Of a stretch of 64,000 nucleotides of DNA, positions 8,901 to 16,762 are shown piece after piece. How positions within the stretch are numbered: the stretch's first letter is position 1; every line of letters starts with the position of its first letter. The position numbers and the translations under genes were made by a program. The notes under the pieces were generated by a model. That model saw only the letters and a program-made list of their open reading frames with translations, ran no database searches and had not been told where the DNA came from. Source of the DNA: CAZUXE01 sp964624585 (GTDB taxonomy: Bacteria > Hydrothermota > Tepidihabitantia > B3-TA06); assembly GCA_964624585.1 (NCBI GenBank), contig CAZUXE010000005.1:22808-86807 (forward strand), read 5' to 3'.

Positions 8901-10703
8901 TTAGCCGCCGTAGCGGAAATTTTTAGCTCGACGGTGATCCTTAACGTTATCTCTAACAAAAACTTCTTCTGATAGTTCATTCAACATATCAGTATATTCA
9001 TTTTGAATCTCTTGCGAAGCAAACTCAGAACCTGGATCGAATGAGCGTTCTATACACTTAAAGAAACCATAATACTCGCTGTCGCCCCACTTTACGGGAC
9101 CTGCAGCTTCACCGGGCTGAAGCGCATAACATGCACCTGCAGTATTAGCTCCGTAACGAGTCTTCGCTTCAAAAAAGCTTGCAAACTCCAATCGTACTAA
9201 AGATACATGAGGCATATCTGCTAAGTCTTCAAACGACGCACCGTTCTCAAGTTTTCTTCTAATCTCAAAAGCGTACTCTCTTTGAACTTTTTTGCCTCTT
9301 TCTGTCAATATCCTGCTTATTATATAATTACGGTTACTGTCAAGAGGTGTTGTGGTTTGTTTTGCAATATCTTCTGTATAAAAGATATAGTATGTTCCTC
9401 TGAATTCAGGGAATGGTTTACTTATGTCGCCTACTTTAGAATTAAAGGCGTATGTTTTAACTCCCTCCGAATAAGGATAATTAGGTATAAGTACTTTGCT
9501 TTCCTTACGCACATATGGACCTACACGCGACGTAAGTTTGTATTGAATTATCAAAGAATCAATACTTTCCTTTTTTGCACGTTTCCTGAACTCTTCAATT
9601 TGAGCAAGAAGCTCTTCTCTGGCCTTAGCTCCAGGTTCCAATGGACGCACTACAAGGCGATAGGTAATTTCTTTAGGAGTACGTTTTTCAAGCTTGGCTA
9701 TGTGCCACATACCTCTAAAGAAATACGGAGGTGCGTATTCACCTTCGGCGACATTAGAGAAAGCGTCGAACTCAAGCTGAGTAAGCGCACCTATTTCACG
9801 AGTAACCACAAACGAAGAATCTTGGCCAAAATCTTTAGCTATCTTCTCAAAATCATATCCATTGTCGACAGCTTTGAATGCTTCGTCCATAGCCTCTTTC
9901 AATTGGTTTGAATCTTCGGCAGAGGGTTTAATGGTAAACCAAATAGTTCTTAATTGCCACCACTGCTTACGTTCAAAATCATCAAGATGTTCTTTATAGT
10001 ACGCTTTTATTTGCTCTTCTGTAACTGTTGAATCAAATTCGGGCAATTCGTATATTCTAAGGGCATCAACAATCATCCGCGTTCCACCCCTTAGCTGGGC
10101 ATTAACCTGCTGGGAACGAGTTAAACGAACACTATTGTTGATATCTATCGTCAGCTTCTCACGAGGTATATCATAGTACAACTTGAGCATATGCTTTTGT
10201 ATAATTCGTTTCTGCTTTTCAGTAATCTCTATTGTTCCGTTAAGGAGATTTTGATATTTTTCATAACTGAACTTACCGTTAACAAAAAAGGTTGTGTCTT
10301 CTGTAAACTCCGGCGGAGGGGCCATAAAAACCCAATACTGTAATTCCTGTTCAGAAACAGGCGCCGGTTTTTCACGTCTCAGGGTTTCCACCCAAATCGC
10401 TTCTTGAATGGTTTTATCCCATGCTTGTTCAATAATTCTCTCACGTTGGCTTGGAGAAAGCCAGTCCCACCTTTTCACTCCCACTTCCTCCGCAATTGAA
10501 GATAATTGGGCATCAAAATATCTTACACCTACAATCTGCTTTCCAACCTCCGCCAATACAGTATCCCGCGCGGCGCCTTTTCTCGCACGTAAACCGCGAC
10601 CACCAGTAATGTTTGCCCCCCAACCTAAAATCATCATTCCCACAAACGCCACAATCACAATAATCATGATAACGGTCGCTCTTTTTCGCATATTCATTAT
10701 CAT
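8901..10703 (-). CDS. Membrane-anchored periplasmic folding factor, PpiD/SurA-like
   Basis: 600 residues. A short cytoplasmic start MIMNMRKR is followed by one membrane helix (about 9-30), then a periplasmic chain with a SurA-N-like region and two divergent parvulin-type modules (about 240-345 and 348-455; the first ends WHIAKLEKRTPKEI). This architecture fits PpiD/SurA chaperones that help outer membrane proteins fold. Isomerase activity is uncertain because the parvulin modules are degenerate. Start ATG has GGAGG 9 nt upstream. It lies upstream of tRNA-Glu and the OmpA-family gene and has its own promoter and palindrome. Confidence 0.8.
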   Translation of the reverse strand: MIMNMRKRATVIMIIVIVAFVGMMILGWGANITGGRGLRARKGAARDTVLAEVGKQIVGVRYFDAQLSSIAEEVGVKRWDWLSPSQRERIIEQAWDKTIQEAIWVETLRREKPAPVSEQELQYWVFMAPPPEFTEDTTFFVNGKFSYEKYQNLLNGTIEITEKQKRIIQKHMLKLYYDIPREKLTIDINNSVRLTRSQQVNAQLRGGTRMIVDALRIYELPEFDSTVTEEQIKAYYKEHLDDFERKQWWQLRTIWFTIKPSAEDSNQLKEAMDEAFKAVDNGYDFEKIAKDFGQDSSFVVTREIGALTQLEFDAFSNVAEGEYAPPYFFRGMWHIAKLEKRTPKEITYRLVVRPLEPGAKAREELLAQIEEFRKRAKKESIDSLIIQYKLTSRVGPYVRKESKVLIPNYPYSEGVKTYAFNSKVGDISKPFPEFRGTYYIFYTEDIAKQTTTPLDSNRNYIISRILTERGKKVQREYAFEIRRKLENGASFEDLADMPHVSLVRLEFASFFEAKTRYGANTAGACYALQPGEAAGPVKWGDSEYYGFFKCIERSFDPGSEFASQEIQNEYTDMLNELSEEVFVRDNVKDHRRAKNFRYGG

Positions 10704-10720
10704 AAGTCAATTCCTCCGTC

Positions 10721-10744
10721 AATTACGAACAATAGTCCGTAATT
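10721..10744 (-). promoter_or_regulatory. Inverted repeat at the start of the ppiD-like transcript
   Basis: Two 10-bp arms, AATTACGGAC and GTTCGTAATT, with a 4-nt centre and one mismatch. It runs from the end of the -10 to the Shine-Dalgarno. It could be an operator or a 5'-UTR stem-loop. Confidence 0.5.
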
Positions 10745-10769
10745 TTATTGCAATATGGATGAAAGTCAA
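10742..10769 (-). promoter_or_regulatory. ppiD-like gene promoter
   Basis: TTGACT (10769-10764), 16-bp spacer, TAAAAT (10747-10742); start expected near 10735. Confidence 0.7.
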
Positions 10770-11498
10770 CTATCTTCCTCGTGAAAGCCTAAAGGCTAGC
10801 ACCTCAGGCAACCTGGCTTTTTTAATCTTTTCCTGAGCTGCTTTAATATCATAGGCAAGCCTTATAAGGGAAATTTCATTTAAGTCCATATCAATACGCA
10901 AGTAACAGGAACGTGGGTCGCCGTCGCGTGGCTGCCCTACGCTGCCAACATTGACAAACACCCTTTCGGATTCTAAGAATTTGGTATTGGTTTTGAAGAT
11001 TTGCATCGGCCATTCGCCATTCGCTTTCTTAACAATAAACGGTACATGTGAATGGCCTACAATGCCCAAAGGTGATTGGTAGTTTTCAAACTCAGCTCCG
11101 GCGCGAGTAAGGCTTGAAACATATTCCCACAGTTCAGGCTGAGTAAAGTTTGCATGAGCAAGTGCAATTTTGTCTGTCTGTATTGTTAGGGGAAGGGATT
11201 TAAGGAATTGCAGGGATTGCTTGCTCAGCTTTTCTCTAGTCCAAATAATCGCTGTTTGCGCCGCATGGTTAAATTTATCAATAGGAGTTTTTTCAAGAAC
11301 CCCTAAATCGTGATTACCTGCAACACATTGCGCGTTTATTTCTATAAGACGCTTGATACATTTTTCAGGAGATGCCCCATATCCTACTATATCACCTGCG
11401 ACAAAGAAACTCTGCGCCCCCCAGCTTGCAGCATCTTCAAGAACCGCGTCAAGTGCGTCGATATTTGAATGGATATCTGAAAATACCGCAACGCGCAT
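10770..11498 (-). CDS. Calcineurin-like metallophosphoesterase (YfcE/DUF2 type)
   Basis: 242 residues. All metal-site motifs of the superfamily are present in order: SDIHSN (7-12), GDIVGYG (about 40-46), GNHD (about 63-66), HANF (about 122-125) and GHSHVPF (about 150-156). The family hydrolyses phosphodiesters or phosphomonoesters; the substrate cannot be read from sequence. It starts 3 nt after the nusB stop and is the last gene of the rfbC-to-nusB operon. Its end lies close to the ppiD-like promoter. Confidence 0.85.
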   Translation of the reverse strand: MRVAVFSDIHSNIDALDAVLEDAASWGAQSFFVAGDIVGYGASPEKCIKRLIEINAQCVAGNHDLGVLEKTPIDKFNHAAQTAIIWTREKLSKQSLQFLKSLPLTIQTDKIALAHANFTQPELWEYVSSLTRAGAEFENYQSPLGIVGHSHVPFIVKKANGEWPMQIFKTNTKFLESERVFVNVGSVGQPRDGDPRSCYLRIDMDLNEISLIRLAYDIKAAQEKIKKARLPEVLAFRLSRGR

Positions 11499-11501
11499 AT
11501 T

Positions 11502-11936
11502 TCATTCCGCGGCTCTTATTTCTCTTTTATAAAGGGAATCAATAACGCCGTTAACAAACCTTGCCGCCCCTTCAGTACCGTAGAACCTTGCCAGTTCAAC
11601 AGCTTCATCAATAGATACCTTGGGAGGAATTTCAGGAAAACAAAGCAATTCGCAGCTGGCCAAACGCAGAATCGCCCTGTCTACAAACGAAAGACGCTCA
11701 AGCTTCCAATCGGTTAAAGAACGGGAAATCATTGCGTCAATCCGCTCTATTTCATTCATGGTATTTTTAACCAATGAACGCAAATACGCGGCAGATTCCC
11801 CACTAAGCCTTCGCCTTTTTATTACCTCATCCAGCACTTCTTGAGTTTCAACCTTGATTAAATCAATACGGTAGAGAATTTCCACCGCCGCTATACGGGC
11901 GCGAGTCCGCGTTCCCTTCATACCGCCTGTTTTCAA
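11502..11936 (-). CDS. nusB: Transcription antitermination factor NusB
   Basis: All-helical protein that with NusE/S10 binds boxA in rRNA leaders for antitermination. 144 residues. The N-terminal basic RxxAR helix (RTRARIAAVEILYRID) and the C-terminal family region (PPKVSIDEAVELARFYGTEGAARFVNGVIDSLYK) are clear. TTG at 11936 has AAGGA about 9 nt upstream; an in-frame ATG at 11921 is the alternative start. It sits 25 nt after ribH, a pairing common in bacteria. Confidence 0.92.
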   Translation of the reverse strand: MKTGGMKGTRTRARIAAVEILYRIDLIKVETQEVLDEVIKRRRLSGESAAYLRSLVKNTMNEIERIDAMISRSLTDWKLERLSFVDRAILRLASCELLCFPEIPPKVSIDEAVELARFYGTEGAARFVNGVIDSLYKREIRAAE

Positions 11937-11961
11937 AAGATTCTATCCTTCAGTAAAGAAA

Positions 11962-12423
11962 CTAATTCTCTCTGGCCAAATTAGCCATCTCTATAGCTGC
12001 CAGAGCCGCATCCCAACCGCGGTTACCTTGCTTGACTCCAGCACGTTCAAGAGCCTGCTCTGTTGAATCTGCGGTTACTATACCATATATAACGGGCTTT
12101 TCAAACTGTAAACCCAAAACGGCAATTCCCTTGGCCGCTTCTGAGGCAACGAACTCAAAATGAGGCGTTTCACCTCTTACCACAGCACCTATGCAAATAA
12201 CAGCATCAATTTCATTATTTTTAGCCATTAGCCGTGCGGCATGAGGAATCTCAAATGTTCCAGGAACGTAACTTACCTCAAGAGAGGCGGCTTTATGACG
12301 TTCCAGGCAATCAATTGCGCCTTCAAGAAGAGTTTTGGTTATCCTCTCATTAAAACGCGAAACAACTATGCCGAATTTAAGGCCTTCGGCATTAAGCGAA
12401 CCCTTTTTTTCTTCTATTTTCAT
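11962..12423 (-). CDS. ribH: 6,7-dimethyl-8-ribityllumazine synthase
   Basis: Condenses 5-amino-6-ribitylamino-uracil with dihydroxybutanone phosphate, the penultimate step of riboflavin synthesis. 153 residues. Family motifs: IVVSRFNERIT, YVPGTFEIPHAARLM, ICIGAVVRGETPHFEFVASEAAKGI (with the catalytic His), YGIVTADSTEQALERAG, and the terminal KGxxxA-like stretch NRGWDAALAAIEMANL. The start ATG has AAGGAATG upstream. It is downstream of ribBA, with a small OmdA-domain gene between; no ribE or ribD is in the window. Confidence 0.96.
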   Translation of the reverse strand: MKIEEKKGSLNAEGLKFGIVVSRFNERITKTLLEGAIDCLERHKAASLEVSYVPGTFEIPHAARLMAKNNEIDAVICIGAVVRGETPHFEFVASEAAKGIAVLGLQFEKPVIYGIVTADSTEQALERAGVKQGNRGWDAALAAIEMANLAREN

Positions 12424-12472
12424 TTCTCATTCCTTTTCAAATTCCATAAAGGTTTCACACCGCCTGGCATTC

Positions 12473-12694
12473 TTACTCCTTTATTGACTTTCTTGAAGGC
12501 GTATGTTCCATTTTCATGTATACGCCACCAGTCTTCAACTCTTCAAGCATCTGATTAAGTCTTTTTTGCTTCGTCTCCTGCCTTTTTGCCCTTTCAATCC
12601 AAGCGATGTAGTCGTTCTGCTGGTATGGTGGTCGACGCTTATAATCATCCATTAGACAAAGGCTTATCAATTGCTCTTCAATGTAGCTCGGCAT
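12473..12694 (-). CDS. Small YdeI/OmdA-type C-terminal domain protein
   Basis: 73 residues. The core YIAWIERAKRQETKQKRLNQ (about 29-48) matches the conserved WIxxAKrxETrxkR block of the YdeI/OmpD-associated (OmdA) C-terminal domain. The usual N-terminal AbrB-like/DUF1905 half is missing, so this is a standalone short version or a remnant. No clear Shine-Dalgarno lies before the ATG. It sits between ribBA and ribH, 119 and 49 nt away. Its function is unknown. Confidence 0.6.
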   Translation of the reverse strand: MPSYIEEQLISLCLMDDYKRRPPYQQNDYIAWIERAKRQETKQKRLNQMLEELKTGGVYMKMEHTPSRKSIKE

Positions 12695-12813
12695 TGGGTT
12701 TCATGCACGCTTCATATAGTTCCCACTAGCCTTTTTTATTATACCTAAAATTTAATTTATAACATGCAACAGAGCAGAAATCCAGTACAGTGATTGTTCT
12801 GTTAATGATTTCA

Positions 12814-14058
12814 TCAATCATTATTTTTTTCTTTTTTCTCTTCAAAATTTTCCAATATGTGTCCCATTCTGTCCCTTTTTGTCTCAAGATAAAATTTATT
12901 TAGTTCATGCGGGGTAACAGATATGGGAATCCTTTCCAAAACTTTCAGCCCATAGCCTTCAAGACCAATTCTTTTAGCCGGATTATTAGTCATCAAACGA
13001 ATACTTGAAAGCCCAAGATCGCTGAGTATTTGAGCGCCTATGCCATAATCTCTGGCATCAGGCGGAAATCCTATAGCAACATTTGCATCCAGAGTATCCA
13101 AACCTTGGTCTTGCAAACGATAACAGACCAATTTGTTTAAGAGACCAATGCCGCGCCCTTCCTGACGCATGTAGACCAATACCCCAAGACCTTCCTTTTC
13201 AATGCGTCGCATTGCCTCTGAGAGTTGATCACCGCAATCACAGCGCCCTGAACCGAAAACATCACCTGTAAGACACTGTGAATGCACCCGAACAAGAACG
13301 TTTTCCTTCCCTGCCACATCACCTTTTACCACTGCCAAATGATGGTCACCTTCTATTAAGGTTTCGTATATAATAAGGTTAAATTCCCCGTATCGGGTTG
13401 GCAGTGGGGTTGAAAAAAGCCTTTTGACCAACTTTTCCCGCTTGCGCCTGTATTCAATTAAGTCTTTAATACTTATAAGCTTAAGGTTATGCTCCTCAGC
13501 AAACTCAATTAATTTAGGTAGCCTTGCCATAGAGCCGTCAGAATCCATTATTTCGCATAACAGACCAGCAGGTTTAAGACCGGCCAATTTAGCTAAATCC
13601 ACCGCCGCTTCGGTGTGACCAGTTCGGCGAAGAACCCCTCCTTTTTTCGCAACTAGAGGGAAAATATGACCAGGGCGAGCAAGATCTTGTGGGCGAGTTG
13701 AAGGGTCAACCAAAGAAAGAATAGTTCTAGCCCTATCGAAAGCTGAAATACCTGTGGTTGTACCGTGCTTGTAGTCCACTGATACTGTAAATGCCGTTTC
13801 GTGTTTTTCGGTATTACGTTCAACCATCAAAGGAAGGTCCAATTCAGCCGCTCGCTCCTCGGTTATAGGCGCACAAAGCAGTCCCCTTCCGTATTTCACA
13901 ATAAAATTAATCATCTCAGGGGTTGCCTTTTCAGCAGCTGCAATAAGATCGCCTTCGTTTTCCCTATCCTCATCATCAACTACTACTAAAAGATTACCCA
14001 GTTTTATCTCTTCAATAGCTTCTTCAATTGAAGCAAATCTGTTCTTAGAGAATTTCAT
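12814..14058 (-). CDS. ribBA: Bifunctional DHBP synthase / GTP cyclohydrolase II
   Basis: Supplies both precursors of riboflavin: dihydroxybutanone phosphate from ribulose-5-phosphate and the pyrimidine from GTP. The N-terminal RibB domain (about 1-200) has DDEDRENEGDLI, the acidic Mg site, and GHTEAAVDLAKLAG. The C-terminal RibA domain has the zinc cysteines SQCLTGDVFGSGRCDCGDQL, the GTP-binding QEGRGIGL, and NNPAKRIGLEGYG. I use ATG 14058, which has GGGAG just upstream, rather than the in-frame GTG at 14094 inside the preceding gene. Spacing to that gene is 14 nt. Confidence 0.95.
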   Translation of the reverse strand: MKFSKNRFASIEEAIEEIKLGNLLVVVDDEDRENEGDLIAAAEKATPEMINFIVKYGRGLLCAPITEERAAELDLPLMVERNTEKHETAFTVSVDYKHGTTTGISAFDRARTILSLVDPSTRPQDLARPGHIFPLVAKKGGVLRRTGHTEAAVDLAKLAGLKPAGLLCEIMDSDGSMARLPKLIEFAEEHNLKLISIKDLIEYRRKREKLVKRLFSTPLPTRYGEFNLIIYETLIEGDHHLAVVKGDVAGKENVLVRVHSQCLTGDVFGSGRCDCGDQLSEAMRRIEKEGLGVLVYMRQEGRGIGLLNKLVCYRLQDQGLDTLDANVAIGFPPDARDYGIGAQILSDLGLSSIRLMTNNPAKRIGLEGYGLKVLERIPISVTPHELNKFYLETKRDRMGHILENFEEKKEKNND

Positions 14059-14072
14059 CTTGCTCCCGTTAT

Positions 14073-15101
14073 TCACAATTTCTTTCCGTACCACGACTTT
14101 GTGTATTCCTTAAAACGCTTATCTTCACGGCGAAGCTTCCAAAAACGGGTGTTGTTTTTGTACCATTCTATTGTTTCATCAAGACCCTTTTCAAAATCCA
14201 TAGCAGGTTTCCAGCCCAGTAGTTTTTTCGCTTTAGCAGAACGACAAATAAGCTTGGCTACATGACCGGGTCTATCAGAATGCGTCTTTAGAAGGGTTTC
14301 CGGTTTGCCCAAATTATTAAGTATACGTTTGGCAATCCAGTTTATTGAAAAGCTTCTTCCGGTACCCCCGTTTATCTCCTCACCTACAATGGAAATAAAA
14401 TCTTCGGCATAGAGCGCTGCTTCAATTAAAGAAGCGCCATCTTTAACCCACAACCAATCCCTTTCAGCTCCTCCTGCACCGTATATATACAGAGGTAAGT
14501 TAAGCAAAGCGTTGGTTGCAAAAAAAGGAATTAACTTCTCAACGTGTTGTCTTGGGCCGTACATATTGAATAGACGAAAAATAACAACCGGCAGTTTATA
14601 GGTACGGAAAAAAGAATAGGCCAATCTGTCAGCCCCTGCCTTAGTTGCCGCGTAAGGCGACTGGGGAGCCAGAGGATGTGTTTCATCCATAGGTTCTTTT
14701 CTAGCCGAACCGTAAACTTCACTTGTGGAAAGATGGATAACCCGTTTGATTTTGGACTGCGATAGGAATTCAAACAGATGGGCGGAAGAAACAAAGTCAT
14801 TTTTTACAAATGTATCTATGGTAAGAATAGAGCGGTCCACGTGGGTTTCTGCCGCCATATGTACAACAGAATCGACTTCTGGAATAATTTTTGCAAGAAT
14901 CTGCTTATTACCTGCATCACCGCGTATAAAACGAAAGTTGCTGTCCTTGCGACAGTTAGGCGGTATGGTGTCCAAACGACCTGGATAGAGTAATTTATCT
15001 AATACAAAAACCTTGCAGTTACCTTTTGCAAGCAGAGCCTCAACAAGATGAGAACCAACAAAGCCGGCTCCTCCGGTTATAAGAACAGCCCTTTTTTTCA
15101 T
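14073..15101 (-). CDS. NAD-dependent nucleotide-sugar dehydratase, RmlB-like
   Basis: Extended short-chain dehydrogenase of the dTDP-glucose 4,6-dehydratase group, 342 residues from the chosen start. Rossmann motif ITGGAGFVGSHLVEAL at the N-terminus; catalytic STSEVYGSA and YAATKAGADRL (the YxxxK pair); C-terminal substrate region ending in HPG-like RPGHVAKLIC and LGWKP. ATG 15101 has AGGAAGG upstream and overlaps the epimerase-like gene's stop as ATGA; an earlier in-frame start at 15119 is less likely. The exact sugar substrate is not certain from sequence. Confidence 0.85.
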   Translation of the reverse strand: MKKRAVLITGGAGFVGSHLVEALLAKGNCKVFVLDKLLYPGRLDTIPPNCRKDSNFRFIRGDAGNKQILAKIIPEVDSVVHMAAETHVDRSILTIDTFVKNDFVSSAHLFEFLSQSKIKRVIHLSTSEVYGSARKEPMDETHPLAPQSPYAATKAGADRLAYSFFRTYKLPVVIFRLFNMYGPRQHVEKLIPFFATNALLNLPLYIYGAGGAERDWLWVKDGASLIEAALYAEDFISIVGEEINGGTGRSFSINWIAKRILNNLGKPETLLKTHSDRPGHVAKLICRSAKAKKLLGWKPAMDFEKGLDETIEWYKNNTRFWKLRREDKRFKEYTKSWYGKKL

Positions 15102-15562
15102 CCGTCCTTCCTTGACCAATCGTAGGGAATTTCTGTAGAGTGTGGAGCAACCCTGTGTTCATCAGGATTTTCGTAATCATAAAGTTCTGTTGGAACATTT
15201 ATAAACATAGCAGGCTCAGGACTAATTCCCTTCATGCCGTGCATTACTCCTGGAGGAATTGAAACAAGCAGAGGGTTTTTATCTCCAATAAAAAGTTCCA
15301 CAATATTACCCTTAGTTTTGGAATCTTCCCGTGCATCATAAAGCACTAACTTAGCCATCCCCTTTATTACGCACATGTTATCGCGTTGAACTTTGTGATA
15401 ATGCCAGCCCTTAACCACCCCAGGGTATGCAACGGATAAGTAAACCTGCCCGAATTTTTCAAAAAAACTGTCATCTGCACGCATAATTTCCATAAGCCAA
15501 CCCCGCTCGTCAGGTATCACACGCAGGGATTTTATCCTAAGACCTTCAATTTTATTCTCCAT
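15098..15562 (-). CDS. dTDP-4-dehydrorhamnose 3,5-epimerase-like cupin
   Basis: 154 residues, cupin fold. GVVKGWHYHKVQRDNMCVIKG carries the His site and IPPGVMHGMKGI the second half of the barrel. Related to RfbC/RmlC, but shorter than a typical 180-residue RmlC, so it may act on another sugar nucleotide or lack one function. It is the first gene of the operon continuing into the RmlB-like gene and ribBA. The ATG is only 9 nt past the -10, giving a near-leaderless mRNA. Confidence 0.8.
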   Translation of the reverse strand: MENKIEGLRIKSLRVIPDERGWLMEIMRADDSFFEKFGQVYLSVAYPGVVKGWHYHKVQRDNMCVIKGMAKLVLYDAREDSKTKGNIVELFIGDKNPLLVSIPPGVMHGMKGISPEPAMFINVPTELYDYENPDEHRVAPHSTEIPYDWSRKDG

Positions 15563-15565
15563 AAT

Positions 15566-15599
15566 AGCCTAAGTTTAGGCTGCTTTACAAATAAGTCAA
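15566..15599 (-). promoter_or_regulatory. Promoter and overlapping palindrome for the nucleotide-sugar/rib operon
   Basis: TTGACT (15599-15594), 16-bp spacer, TAAACT (15577-15572). The 16-bp palindrome 15566-15581 (AGCCTAA, 2 nt, TTAGGCT) covers the -10 and start site, a typical repressor-operator position. No FMN riboswitch fits in the few-nucleotide leader. Confidence 0.65.
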
Positions 15600-15797
15600 C
15601 ACCAAGGCCAAGAAATTTAGGAAAGTTTGCTAAACTTCTATTTAGACGATAATTTATAATAATCGCCTTTTTACAAGTCGCAGGACAAAGCTTTCAGAAC
15701 TTCGGTTTAGAGCATAGCTTATAATAATTATCAATTATCCCTTACAAGAATCAAAGGGCTACTATTTGCATAGCAACAATCTAGCACAGTGGTGTAT

Positions 15798-16487
15798 TTA
15801 GTATCGTTCTTCCTTTGTTCCTGAATTATAGGCATAAGCGATACCAAAACAAAAACCTTTGAAGGCCGGACTGCCGTTAAACCTTAAGTCACCTGCTTCA
15901 AACTCCATAGGGAGAAAATCAACTCCGGCATAGATATGAGCGCCTGCAAATGGATGAAGATTCACGAATAATGTTCGAGGTATCACAAGGTAAGTTGTTT
16001 GAATACCGAATGTTACAACTTCGTAGCCTGTTTTGGTGCATATTCCAATCATAGGAGTAACCGATGCGATATTGGGAAAATCAAGGTCAATGCGTATTGC
16101 CGAATTAACCGTTCTTTTCTCTAAGGTCGCAAACTTGAAACCGATACCAACCATAGGAATAGGAAAGTTTATACGGGCTGAGTCATTATCGTTGTCATCT
16201 GTTTCCTGCCAACTTATAGTTGGTGAAACTATTCCGCCAAAACGTCCTTCAAAGCTGAATGTTTCCGAGACTCCGTTACTTATAATGAACTCTGGCCTGA
16301 ATCCATTAAAGCTTCCTTGAGCTTTCCAGGCGTTTACCCATTCTCCAGAACGTTCCCCTGTCTGGTAAGCTATGCCTGCTCCGATGCTTAAACCTCTTGG
16401 GGTGTTGACTGTATTGTAGATAGGTGCGGATATGCAACCTATAGTCAAGGGTAAACCCAATAGTAGTAGATATTTTACGAACTTCAC
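15798..16487 (-). CDS. Outer-membrane lipoprotein of unknown function
   Basis: 229 residues. Lipoprotein signal MKFVKYLLLLGLPLTIGC with the lipobox cysteine at 18. The rest is beta-rich with alternating hydrophobic residues and many Gly, compatible with a small barrel; no known domain is recognised. GTG start with GGAGG 4 nt upstream. It is monocistronic and divergent from dnaE, with its own promoter at 16505-16534. Confidence 0.65.
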   Translation of the reverse strand: MKFVKYLLLLGLPLTIGCISAPIYNTVNTPRGLSIGAGIAYQTGERSGEWVNAWKAQGSFNGFRPEFIISNGVSETFSFEGRFGGIVSPTISWQETDDNDNDSARINFPIPMVGIGFKFATLEKRTVNSAIRIDLDFPNIASVTPMIGICTKTGYEVVTFGIQTTYLVIPRTLFVNLHPFAGAHIYAGVDFLPMEFEAGDLRFNGSPAFKGFCFGIAYAYNSGTKEERY

Positions 16488-16504
16488 AATGCCTCCTAAT
16501 AACT

Positions 16505-16534
16505 ATTATAACCCCTAAGTATATGCTATGTCAA
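16505..16534 (-). promoter_or_regulatory. Promoter of the 15798-16487 lipoprotein
   Basis: TTGACA (16534-16529), 18-bp spacer, TATAAT (16510-16505). A short palindrome TAATA-GT-TATTA begins inside the -10 and ends just before the Shine-Dalgarno. Confidence 0.75.
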
Positions 16535-16728
16535 GGGTTTTACAGCCTTAAGTCAGCTAATCGCTTTGATTAAGGGATACAGCCAAAAACAAAGATAGTT
16601 TGGAAACAAAACTCTTTAGATATTCTCCACTGTTATTGAAATTAGGGATTTTTTTGAGGAGTGGAAAGAACTTTTTCAATTAGATAATTAGTTTAGACGC
16701 ATTGACTCTTTGCCTGATAAGGTTTTTC

Positions 16729-16756
16729 TTGACAGCACTAATAAGCCGATTAATAT
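16729..16756 (+). promoter_or_regulatory. dnaE promoter (leaderless)
   Basis: TTGACA (16729-16734), 16-bp spacer, TAATAT (16751-16756), then CACCTC and the ATG at 16763. Transcription should begin at or next to the A of the start codon. No Shine-Dalgarno is present. Confidence 0.7.
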
Positions 16757-16762
16757 CACCTC

